NCBI GenBank assembly: GCA_031267055.1
Contig: JAIRZV010000089.1
Coordinates: forward strand, 1-10,529
Length of the DNA stretch: 10,529 nucleotides
DNA from: Candidatus Margulisiibacteriota bacterium
GTDB taxonomy: Bacteria > Margulisbacteria > Termititenacia > Termititenacales > Termititenacaceae
Direction of reading: 5' to 3'
Below the pieces are notes generated by a model. That model made no database searches. It was not told the origin of the DNA and was given only the letters and a program-made list of their open reading frames with translations. Every line of letters starts with the position of its first letter. The stretch's first letter is position 1. This document shows, piece by piece, positions 4,472-10,529 of the stretch. The position numbers and the translations under genes were made by a program.

Positions 4472-5788
4472 TTAGGCAAAAATATTTTCCAGCCGCGCTA
4501 CTGTCTCGTCAAAATCAAATTTTTCATCGGTGGCCTGGCACAAAAATTCATTCACCGCGTCGATTTTTTCAATGGCATTGTCGATTTTTGGATTGCTGCC
4601 TTTGACGTAAGCGCCGATATTGATGAGATCTTCGGCCTCAGTGTAACGCGCCAGCACCTCGCGCAGTTTGCCCGCGGCGGCTTTGTGTTCCGGCACGCAA
4701 ATCTCCGACATCAGACGGCTGACGCTCGGGCCGACCTCGATGCAGGGATAATGATTCTTGGCAGCCAGATCGCGCGAAAGCACCACGTGACCGTCCAGCA
4801 CGCTGCGGGCGCAGTCCGCGATCGGCTCGTCCATATCGCCGCCGTCCACCAGCACGGTGTAGATCGCCGTGATCGAGCCTCTTTCCGAAGTACCAGCGCG
4901 CTCCATCAAACGCGGGATCATCGCAAACACCGACGGCGTGTAGCCCTTGGTGGTGGGTGGTTCACCGACGGCCAGACCGATCTCGCGCTGCGCCATAGCA
5001 AAACGCGTCACAGAGTCCATCATAAACAAAACTTTTTTGCCCTGATCGCGGAAATATTCGGCGATCGCGGTGCCGGCCATCGCGCCTTTCAAACGGATCA
5101 TCGGCGGCTGATCCGATGTCGCGCAGATCACCACGGATTTACGCAAACCTTCTTCGCCCAGCGATTCCTCGATAAAATCACGCACCTCGCGGCCGCGCTC
5201 ACCGACCAGCGCGATCACGTTGACCTCCGCCTCGGTGCCGCGCGCCAACATGCCCATCAGAGTCGATTTACCCACGCCGGAGCCGGCAAAAATACCGATG
5301 CGCTGCCCTTGGCCGAGCGTCAACAAGCCGTCAAAAGCCTTGACGCTGGTCGCCAGATGTTCTTTGATACGCGGCCGCTTGGTCGCGTCCGGCGGATCGC
5401 GGTCAAACGGATAAAAGGTATCCGTCACGATCGCGCCTTTGCCGTCCATCGGCCGTCCCAGACCGTCCAGCACGCGCCCCAGCAGCTGATTGCCCACGCC
5501 GACGCGCAAAGGGTGGCCGGTCGGCACGATCTTGCAGCCCGGCGCGATGCCCGTAGTCAGCCCCAGCGGCATCAGCAGCACATTGTCGCCTTTGAAACCG
5601 GTGACTTCTGCATAAACCGGATGCGGATCCTCGCCTTCCAGAAAAATCGTGCAAAGTTCGCCGTTGGCCACACCGGTAACCTGCGCTTCGATCACCAGAC
5701 CGACTGCCTGCAAAACTTTGCCGATCACTTTGACGTGCTCGGTGTTGTCGATCGCCTGCAAATATTTGGTTAAATCTTTGACGACCAT
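4472..5788 (-). CDS. fliI: Flagellum-specific ATPase FliI
   Basis: At 438 residues this is full length. The Walker A motif GSGVGKST is at 169-176, the GERGREV motif at 197-203, and the Walker B strand VLFMMDSV at 253-260 (Asp258). The type III ATPase signature region REIGLAVGEPPTTKGYTPSV follows at about 268-287. The N-terminal 90 residues form the beta-barrel found in F1-like ATPases, and the C-terminal part is helical. FliI hexamers at the export gate use ATP to unfold and release substrates of the flagellar type III secretion system. All catalytic residues look intact, so export should be energised. The gene starts 2 nt after the fliH stop and is followed by fliJ, the usual partner set. 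This is the most conserved protein in the window, and assignment is secure; a non-flagellar type III ATPase is unlikely given the neighbours. Confidence 0.97.
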   Translation of the reverse strand: MVVKDLTKYLQAIDNTEHVKVIGKVLQAVGLVIEAQVTGVANGELCTIFLEGEDPHPVYAEVTGFKGDNVLLMPLGLTTGIAPGCKIVPTGHPLRVGVGNQLLGRVLDGLGRPMDGKGAIVTDTFYPFDRDPPDATKRPRIKEHLATSVKAFDGLLTLGQGQRIGIFAGSGVGKSTLMGMLARGTEAEVNVIALVGERGREVRDFIEESLGEEGLRKSVVICATSDQPPMIRLKGAMAGTAIAEYFRDQGKKVLFMMDSVTRFAMAQREIGLAVGEPPTTKGYTPSVFAMIPRLMERAGTSERGSITAIYTVLVDGGDMDEPIADCARSVLDGHVVLSRDLAAKNHYPCIEVGPSVSRLMSEICVPEHKAAAGKLREVLARYTEAEDLINIGAYVKGSNPKIDNAIEKIDAVNEFLCQATDEKFDFDETVARLENIFA

Positions 5789-5790
5789 AA

Positions 5791-6780
5791 CTACAGCTCC
5801 GGCGCTTTCTCCGCGCCGCCTTCTGCCTTGGCTTTTTCCTGCTGTTCTTCCAGCATTTTCTTTTCTTGCTCGCGGATTTCTTCCAGCGAAGTCACCTGCA
5901 TCAGCTCTTCAATATCTTTTTGTTCTTCGGCGACCGGATCGATTTCTTCGCCGCGCTCCACCGCTTCTTTTATGGCTGTCTCGCGCTTGGTTTTTTCTTC
6001 CTGATAAACGCCCAGCAGCGCGGTCTGGATCATGTCCAGTTTGGTGATCACTTTGGCGTCAATAAAACCCAATTTAGTTTCGATCACGCAGCCACCTTCC
6101 AGGCAATGCTTGTCGGGCACAATACTCAAATTTTTGGCTTCGACCAGATCGATGATCAGTTCTTTTTCATTGCGCACGGTCTGTAAATCCTGCGCCGCTA
6201 CTTTGATGACTACCTGCTCGTTGTCAGAAATTTTTTCGATGGCGTCCTTGACTATATCCATCACAATATCCTGGCTTTGCGCCAGCTCATTGCGGACAAC
6301 CTGCGCGGCAATGCGCGTGGACAGTTTCATGATCTCCGGCACCGCGGATTTGACGATCGTATTTTTTTGCGCGTTGGCCTGCTTCACCACATTTTGCGCC
6401 TCGGCGATATGTCCTTTGAGCTGCTCATAAATTTTTTGCTTGCCTTCTTCCACGCCTTTGGCAATTTCTTTTTCCAGCAATTCTCTGGCTTTGTGCTCCG
6501 CGGCGTCAATGATCTGCCGCGCTTCTTCTTCAGCTTTGTGTTTGATCTCAGCCGCCGCCGCGTCCGCCTGCGCTTTACCTTCCTGCAAAATATTTTGGAT
6601 CATCTGCTCGCGTTCTTCCTCGCTGACCAATGGCTCGGCTGGCTCCACCGGCTCGATGTACATCTCGACCGGTGAAATATTTGGCGTTTCGCTTACCGGC
6701 TCTTCGTCGGCAGTTTCCGGCAGCCCCATATGCACGAGCTGTTCGCCCAAACGCAGAGTGTGTTTTTTTAGCAGCGGCAT
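5791..6780 (-). CDS. fliH: Flagellar assembly protein FliH with an extended C-terminus
   Basis: The 329-aa product is longer than typical FliH (about 220-280). Residues 1-50 are acidic and proline-rich. A long Ala/Glu/Lys coiled coil follows (about 55-150), as in the F-ATPase b-subunit-like stalk of FliH. The globular delta-like domain is at about 155-258, including IVPDKHCLEGGCVIETKLGF and an end near KLDMIQTALLGVY. FliH dimers bind the N-terminus of FliI, restrain its ATPase activity and dock it at the C-ring. Residues 260-329 form an additional Glu/Lys-rich helical tail that normal FliH lacks. A ribosome site GAGGG lies 9 nt before the ATG, and the start is 6 nt from the fliG stop. Identity rests on domain order and position before fliI. 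Confidence 0.88.
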   Translation of the reverse strand: MPLLKKHTLRLGEQLVHMGLPETADEEPVSETPNISPVEMYIEPVEPAEPLVSEEEREQMIQNILQEGKAQADAAAAEIKHKAEEEARQIIDAAEHKARELLEKEIAKGVEEGKQKIYEQLKGHIAEAQNVVKQANAQKNTIVKSAVPEIMKLSTRIAAQVVRNELAQSQDIVMDIVKDAIEKISDNEQVVIKVAAQDLQTVRNEKELIIDLVEAKNLSIVPDKHCLEGGCVIETKLGFIDAKVITKLDMIQTALLGVYQEEKTKRETAIKEAVERGEEIDPVAEEQKDIEELMQVTSLEEIREQEKKMLEEQQEKAKAEGGAEKAPEL

Positions 6781-6786
6781 AAACTT

Positions 6787-7275
6787 TTACCCTCGCGCTT
6801 TGACCTGCTCATTGAGCAAAGCAAACAAATTGTCCGACCAGGGCAGTTTTTCGACCGCGCACTGTTTAACTTCGCTGCGGCGGCCGGGCGAGAGCATTTC
6901 AGAATAGCTTTTCTGCCGACCGGCGCTCATATAACTCAAGACAAAAGCTGTGGTTTGCGGCATTTCATTTTGCAGCAAAGCCACTAATTCCGGCAAAAAC
7001 TTGCGGCCAATCTCGCTCGCCGCGTCAGCCGGATCAACCTCCGGCTCTTTGAGCTGCGGCGCCTCTGGCGGCTGATTCAACGCGAAACGCGTCAATTCTT
7101 TGAGCACAAAAGCTACTGCTTCCGGCGAAGGTTTTTTGAAATTATTTAACTCTCGCGTGATCTTGAGCGCAAGGCTTTCCGGCAGACAGTCCAGCACTTT
7201 ACCGGACACTTCGTCGCCCAGCGCGGAAAGAAAAATCAGCGCTTTTTCGCGGCCTTTTAACTGCATTGCCACCAT
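6787..7275 (-). CDS. fliG: Short FliG-like motor switch protein lacking the C-terminal torque domain
   Basis: The product is 162 aa, half the usual 330-340. Residues 7-65 match the FliG N-terminal domain (GREKALIFLSALGDEVSGKV, then a helix ending VLKELTRFA), which binds the FliF tail. A proline-rich linker (69-83) leads into a partial middle domain: NEMPQTTAFVLSYM (103-116) corresponds to the FliG EHPQTIALVLSYL motif, with His replaced by Met. The protein then ends at residue 162, where the C-terminal domain with the charged torque helix should begin. No remnant follows: the stop is 6 nt from the fliH start, so a frameshift cannot explain the loss. It may recruit FliM and the export apparatus without rotating anything, or a full-length FliG may exist elsewhere. 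The gene is in the standard fliG position; identity is supported by both motifs. Confidence 0.82.
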   Translation of the reverse strand: MVAMQLKGREKALIFLSALGDEVSGKVLDCLPESLALKITRELNNFKKPSPEAVAFVLKELTRFALNQPPEAPQLKEPEVDPADAASEIGRKFLPELVALLQNEMPQTTAFVLSYMSAGRQKSYSEMLSPGRRSEVKQCAVEKLPWSDNLFALLNEQVKARG

Positions 7276-7291
7276 TTTAAAATCCTCTCAT

Positions 7292-9007
7292 TTATTTCTG
7301 CGCCGCGGCGTCTTCTTGAAACCATTTTTCCAAAACCGCCGCGACTTTGTCCGGGCTTTGCGCGGCCAATTCGCGGATCGCGTCCGTCGAGGGCGCGGCG
7401 AGGTCTGCAAAACCTTCTTTGTCTTCCGGCGGTTCGTCAAAAACCGAACTCTTTTTGCCGCCTTTTTCCGCGGTGACTCTTCTATTATGTCTCGGCCGCA
7501 AAACCACGATCAAAATTAACACGCCGAAAAGTCCGCAACCCAAATACAGAATATTATTCCAAGTCCAAAAAGTTTTTGACTTGGACGGCAATTTGGTCAA
7601 ATCTATGGACGGGCTGGTTTTGTCAGTCGACGGTTTAACGGTCGGTGGTTTAACAGCCGGGGGAACTTTTTCCGTATTCTTGTCCTGACCGCCCAAACCG
7701 CTAAATAAATTACCTTTGCTGTGCTCATTGGTGTTTGGCGACCAACGCAGATCGATGCGGTCGCGGCCTTTGACATAACTCGTCGCCGCGGCGATCGATT
7801 TCATGAAAGCCTCGCGCACTTCCGGGGTCAAGACCACGTCTTTGTTATTTTGGTCTAACAAAATCATGCTGGTGATCCGCGCGATCATAGAATTCGGCGT
7901 CACGGCGTCAAAAGGCCGGTCGTTCAGCTCCACATTGACTTTGACCGTCGTGGCTTTTTTAGGGAAAAACTGATCGGCCATTTGTTTGACATTGCGCTCC
8001 AGCAGATTTTCGTAGCGCTCTTTGAATTTCATCTTGGCCGCGTAAGATTCCTCCGCGCTGGCATTGGCGTTCAGCCGCAAGCCCCGGACCGAGCTTCTTT
8101 GCTGTCTATTCATCTTGTTGTTGTCGATATTGTAATACATCTCAAAAATAGCGCTTTCGTCGGCCTTTTCAGAAGGCTCCAGCGGAATATCCGTGGAATC
8201 CGTTAATCCCGCCGTTGAGACATTGCGGCCGCCGGACTGCGCTTTTTGCAAAGCCAGCATCGCGGCCAGCCGGTCGTAATCTTTGGCGTATTCCTCGGAG
8301 CTTAAAACCCGGCCGTAATAATCCACCACCGTAATATTTTCTTTTTGCAAGCCCTCCACTGAAGCGGAGACCAGCGCAATGATCGCCTGCACCTGCGACG
8401 GGGAAAGCAACTCACCTTCCACGATCTTGACCATTACCGAAGCCTGCACCGGATTTTGCACGGTGGAAAAAAGTTGTTTGGCCGGTATAACCACGATCAC
8501 CCGCGCTTCTTCGATGCCGTTGATCCGCGCCACGCTGCGCGCCATCTCGCCGCCGATCGCGCGGGAAAATTTCACGTTTTGGTCAAATTCCGACGCACCC
8601 AGCGCACTGCCTTTGTCAAAAATCTCAAAACCCACCGCGCCGCCGTTGGGCATAATGCCTTCCTGAGCAATGGCCAAAACTATATCCGTGCGCTTTTTGG
8701 TCGGCACCAATATCGTACGGCCGTCATCCTCCAGCCGATAATCTTTTACGCCCTGCGTTTTCAGCGAATCCACGATCAGCGCGGCTTCCGCGTAATCCAG
8801 ATTTCTAAACAACACCGAATAACCGGCCGGTTCTTTTTTTTGCGTGAAAGACGGCAAAGAACCGCTGCCGATCTTGACGGCGCCGGACAAAGACGGGCGA
8901 AAGAGGAAAAACAAAATCGCCAGCGCGGCGATGACCACCACGCCGATGATGATAAAAATCATTCGATTGCCGCCGGATCTGGCGCCCGCTCCTATTTGTT
9001 CGCCCAC
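7292..9007 (-). CDS. fliF: Flagellar MS-ring protein FliF
   Basis: The 571-aa protein has the FliF plan. A membrane helix is at about 16-36 (MIFIIIGVVVIAALAILFFL). The YscJ/FliF ring-building domain follows (YSVLFRNLDYAEAALIVDSL, then GVDYGF-type GAVGFEIFD and the ARV-x-VV-x-P strand IEEARVIVVIPAKQLF). A second periplasmic region reaches about 460, then a Pro/Lys/Thr-rich linker and a second membrane helix at about 484-503. The cytoplasmic tail ends in IRELAAQSPDKVAAVLEKWF (about 544-563), the helix that binds the FliG N-terminal domain. FliF polymerises into the inner-membrane ring that houses the export gate. The start is GTG at 9007 with AAAGGA about 13 nt upstream, a rather long spacing; the next Met (residue 16) is inside the membrane helix. 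The intact FliG-binding tail matters given the shortened FliG next door. Confidence 0.95.
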   Translation of the reverse strand: MGEQIGAGARSGGNRMIFIIIGVVVIAALAILFFLFRPSLSGAVKIGSGSLPSFTQKKEPAGYSVLFRNLDYAEAALIVDSLKTQGVKDYRLEDDGRTILVPTKKRTDIVLAIAQEGIMPNGGAVGFEIFDKGSALGASEFDQNVKFSRAIGGEMARSVARINGIEEARVIVVIPAKQLFSTVQNPVQASVMVKIVEGELLSPSQVQAIIALVSASVEGLQKENITVVDYYGRVLSSEEYAKDYDRLAAMLALQKAQSGGRNVSTAGLTDSTDIPLEPSEKADESAIFEMYYNIDNNKMNRQQRSSVRGLRLNANASAEESYAAKMKFKERYENLLERNVKQMADQFFPKKATTVKVNVELNDRPFDAVTPNSMIARITSMILLDQNNKDVVLTPEVREAFMKSIAAATSYVKGRDRIDLRWSPNTNEHSKGNLFSGLGGQDKNTEKVPPAVKPPTVKPSTDKTSPSIDLTKLPSKSKTFWTWNNILYLGCGLFGVLILIVVLRPRHNRRVTAEKGGKKSSVFDEPPEDKEGFADLAAPSTDAIRELAAQSPDKVAAVLEKWFQEDAAAQK

Positions 9008-9045
9008 TGGGTTTTATTTTTCCTTTCTTAAAAAATTTTTTAAAT

Positions 9046-9360
9046 TTAGACCGGTATCTGCTCTATTTCTTTAAAGGTCGACACCACTTGATTGACCACG
9101 GTCGTCGCCATTTGCACCGCCATAGTCATTTTCTGCATTTCAATCAACGCTTCTTCCATGCTGACACGCCCCAGTGAATACTGCGTGATGTACGCGTTGG
9201 CTTTTTCTTCCGCCGCGCTCACGTCCTGCAAACCACCGATCGCCGCGTCCAGCATCACCTGAAACGGCGAAGTGTTTTGCGCGTTGACCGGAGACACTAT
9301 CGTATTTGCGCCGGTCTGCACCGGATTTAAACCGCCGACCGCTGTTATTCCTTCTGCCAT
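9046..9360 (-). CDS. fliE: Flagellar hook-basal body protein FliE
   Basis: The 104-aa length is normal for FliE. The conserved C-terminal half reads ISLSEVxxAMxxA-like, here GRVSMEEALIEMQKMTMAVQ (about 64-83) followed by a valine-rich helix and the ending KEIEQIPV. FliE is the first rod component, joining the MS-ring to the rod proteins FlgB and FlgC, and is exported by the type III system. Unlike FlgB and FlgC in this operon it has no signal peptide: its N-terminus is Gly/Asn/Thr/Ala-rich and soluble. The ribosome site AGGGAGGG lies 7-9 nt before the ATG. It sits between flgC and fliF, its standard place. Confidence 0.92.
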   Translation of the reverse strand: MAEGITAVGGLNPVQTGANTIVSPVNAQNTSPFQVMLDAAIGGLQDVSAAEEKANAYITQYSLGRVSMEEALIEMQKMTMAVQMATTVVNQVVSTFKEIEQIPV

Positions 9361-9393
9361 AAATTTTCCCTCCCTATTTTATTTTGTCCGACG

Positions 9394-9888
9394 CTACTGC
9401 GCCAATTCCAAACTAGCCTGCATCATCGCTTTGGTGTTGTTAAAAACCACCACATTGTTTTCAAACGCGGCGCTGATCTCCGAGAGCTGGATCAGCTCTT
9501 CAGTAATATTGACATTAGGATACAGGACAAAACCGCTTTCGTCAGCATCGGGATGATTGGGTTGATACACGCGCCGAAACTTTTTCTCGGCGTCTTTTTC
9601 CGGCCCGACCGACACCACTGATACGCCGTTCATTACCGGCTGACCGGCGCGGCCGCGTGATTTGAAATTTTCCGCCGGACGCAGGATCACTACCTTGCGG
9701 CGATAAGGCAAACCGTCCGAAGTCTTGGTCGTATCCAGATTGGCGATATTTTCCGCGGCGACCTGCGCTTTGATGCGCTGCGCCGTGGCTCCCGAAGCGC
9801 TGATATCCAGAGCGTTTTCCAGACCAACTGCCGCGCCGAAGCACCAGCCAAGCCAGACCAAAACCACCACACCAAGAAGTTTCCGCAT
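9394..9888 (-). CDS. flgC: Flagellar proximal-rod protein FlgC with an N-terminal signal peptide
   Basis: The core matches FlgC closely: LENALDISASGATAQRIKAQ (about 23-42), AENIANLDTTKTSDGLPYRR, YQPNHPDADESGFVLYPNVN and the closing NNTKAMMQASLELAQ. The length is 164 aa against about 135-150 usually. The surplus is an N-terminal stretch MRKLLGVVVLVWLGWCFGAA, with two basic residues, a hydrophobic core and an AxxG-type end just before the normal FlgC N-terminus: a Sec signal peptide by appearance. The start is secure, because AAGGAGG lies 5 nt before the ATG at 9888 and no other start fits. FlgC is normally exported without cleavage by the type III system, so a signal peptide is unexpected. The cysteine at residue 16 does not sit in a good lipobox. 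Confidence 0.94.
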   Translation of the reverse strand: MRKLLGVVVLVWLGWCFGAAVGLENALDISASGATAQRIKAQVAAENIANLDTTKTSDGLPYRRKVVILRPAENFKSRGRAGQPVMNGVSVVSVGPEKDAEKKFRRVYQPNHPDADESGFVLYPNVNITEELIQLSEISAAFENNVVVFNNTKAMMQASLELAQ

Positions 9889-9904
9889 AATTTCCTCCTT
9901 TATT

Positions 9905-10273
9905 TTACTTGCCCTGACTCAAAACTGTTTTCACTGTTGAGGTTTTCATCGTATAAAGTTTCAACAACGTCTGATGCCGCATCCGATTCTTGGCCATTTT
10001 AACCATTTCTTCTTCCACAACCACGCGGTCAGCCGACACACCGCCGGGTTGTTCTTTTAAAGCTTTCAATTCCTCTTTAAAACGGATCGGCTTAAAACCT
10101 TCCACATCCGCGTTGGCCACATTGTGCGCGATAATCGCCTGCTGCCGCGTCGCTTCTTGAATATCTCTTTCCAGGCGCATGGTCACGTCGTCAAACAAAA
10201 TATTTTCCACCGCCGCCGGCAGAATCGCGCTCAAGAACAGGCCGGCCAAAATAATTTTTTTAATTGTAATCAT
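9905..10273 (-). CDS. flgB: Flagellar proximal-rod protein FlgB with an N-terminal signal peptide
   Basis: The rod-family core is clear: TRQQAIIAHNVANADVEGFK (about 42-61), equal to the usual NIANADTPGYK motif, then RFKEEL, and a C-terminal EEEMVKMAKNRMRHQTLLKL (about 87-106). The product is 122 aa, and without its first 21 residues only about 100, shorter than common FlgB (130-140) because the middle is reduced. The N-terminus MITIKKIILAGLFLSAILPA has basic residues, a hydrophobic core and a PAA end that fits signal peptidase I. AAAGGA 9 nt upstream supports the ATG at 10273; the next Met is past the conserved start. The start codon lies within the sigma gene (14-nt overlap), so the two are translationally coupled. 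FlgB forms the base of the rod; it normally has no Sec signal. Confidence 0.92.
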   Translation of the reverse strand: MITIKKIILAGLFLSAILPAAVENILFDDVTMRLERDIQEATRQQAIIAHNVANADVEGFKPIRFKEELKALKEQPGGVSADRVVVEEEMVKMAKNRMRHQTLLKLYTMKTSTVKTVLSQGK

Positions 10274-10529
10274 GGTTTAATTTCCTTTGAATACGCAAAC
10301 GCAACTTGCTCAAAACCTGTGAATGAATGCGACTGATTTTACTTTTGGAATACCCCAATTCATCGGCGATTTCTTTTTGCGAGCGGTCGTCGATATAAAA
10401 CATTTTGATGATTTTTTTCTCATCTTCGGCCAGAGTTTTGACCGCGTCCCAGAGCGCCTTTTTCTCCTCGGCAAAATCGATCTGGCTGGTCACCGACTCT
10501 TCCAGCTGCAAACCGCCGTCCGCCACGTT
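10260..10529 (-). CDS. Sigma-70 family sigma factor, probably FliA type (partial, N-terminus outside window)
   Basis: Ninety codons, counting the stop, are visible and the frame stays open to the right edge. Only region 4 is present: WDAVKTLAEDEKKIIKMFYI is the LPERE-like helix, and QKEIADELGYSKSKISRIHS is the HTH that reads the -35 element, followed by VLSKLRLRIQRKL. The phrase [ED]-x-S-[KR]-[IV]-S-[RQ]-IH is typical of FliA/SigD/WhiG-type sigma-28 factors. It overlaps flgB by 14 nt, so this sigma factor is expressed with basal-body genes rather than from the distant end of a fla/che operon. Its own promoter preference and the rest of the protein lie outside the window, so I leave the symbol empty. 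Confidence 0.85.
   Translation of the reverse strand, partial: NVADGGLQLEESVTSQIDFAEEKKALWDAVKTLAEDEKKIIKMFYIDDRSQKEIADELGYSKSKISRIHSQVLSKLRLRIQRKLNHDYN

Noticed and set aside
4685..5773. Long 362-aa plus-strand ORF opposite fliI
   Set aside because: It is His/Arg/Gln-rich with no motif and lies entirely over the well-supported FliI gene; it is a shadow of codon bias.
6787..7275. Frameshifted full-length fliG
   Set aside because: fliH begins 6 nt after the stop with its own ribosome site, leaving no room for remnants of the missing C-terminal domain.
9394..9888. FlgC as a lipoprotein through the cysteine at residue 16
   Set aside because: The residues before it (LGW-C) do not fit a lipobox, and the hydrophobic core continues past it.

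Overview
The window is a bacterial chromosome segment of moderate G+C with two unrelated halves, both read mainly from the minus strand. The right half (about 3.9-10.5 kb) is a compact flagellar basal-body operon. In transcription order it runs: sigma factor (5' end outside the window), flgB, flgC, fliE, fliF, a short fliG-like gene, fliH, fliI, fliJ. Gaps are 2-38 nt, and the sigma gene overlaps flgB by 14 nt. The order flgB-flgC-fliE-fliF-fliG-fliH-fliI-fliJ is the standard one in flagellated bacteria, but several products are atypical. FlgB and FlgC both carry what look like Sec-type signal peptides. FliG stops after about 162 residues and lacks the C-terminal torque domain. FliH has an extra acidic, helical C-terminal tail of about 70 residues. 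The operon ends after fliJ at a small bidirectional terminator; fliK, flgD and flgE do not follow.

The left half (1-3.9 kb) looks like an accessory cassette. A small XRE-family repressor on the plus strand is divergent from a 634-aa protein with 113 cysteines, nearly all spaced as C-x-x-x. The two genes share overlapping promoters with palindromic operator candidates; the promoter of the cysteine-rich gene has both consensus hexamers (TTGACA, 16 nt, TATAAT). Two bases after the cysteine-rich gene comes a 92-aa orphan ORF. After about 690 bp of repeat-rich non-coding DNA comes the N-terminal part of a radical SAM enzyme (CX3CX2C cluster motif, GGD motif) that runs off the left edge. The enzyme resembles what I recall of peptide maturases linked to CXXX-repeat peptides. 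My working hypothesis is a very large radical-SAM-modified cysteine-repeat polypeptide under its own repressor. A competing reading is a cysteine-rich phage-like or surface fibre.

The non-coding gap (546-1236) is a mosaic of short repeats. The most striking are two oppositely oriented long hairpins that share a 22-nt apical loop (18 of 22 identical) while their stem sequences differ but stay paired. Two copies of a small hairpin around CGACTYYGCTC-type loops, a direct repeat and an AAAGAAAGTATC palindrome are also present.

The organism cannot be named from sequence alone. The divergent flagellar proteins suggest a deep-branching or candidate-phylum bacterium (for example the Margulisbacteria or Elusimicrobiota area), but that is a guess. 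The radical SAM gene uses ATA for 11 of its 17 visible isoleucines, whereas stretches of the flagellar genes that I translated use ATC and ATT, which fits a different origin for the cassette.
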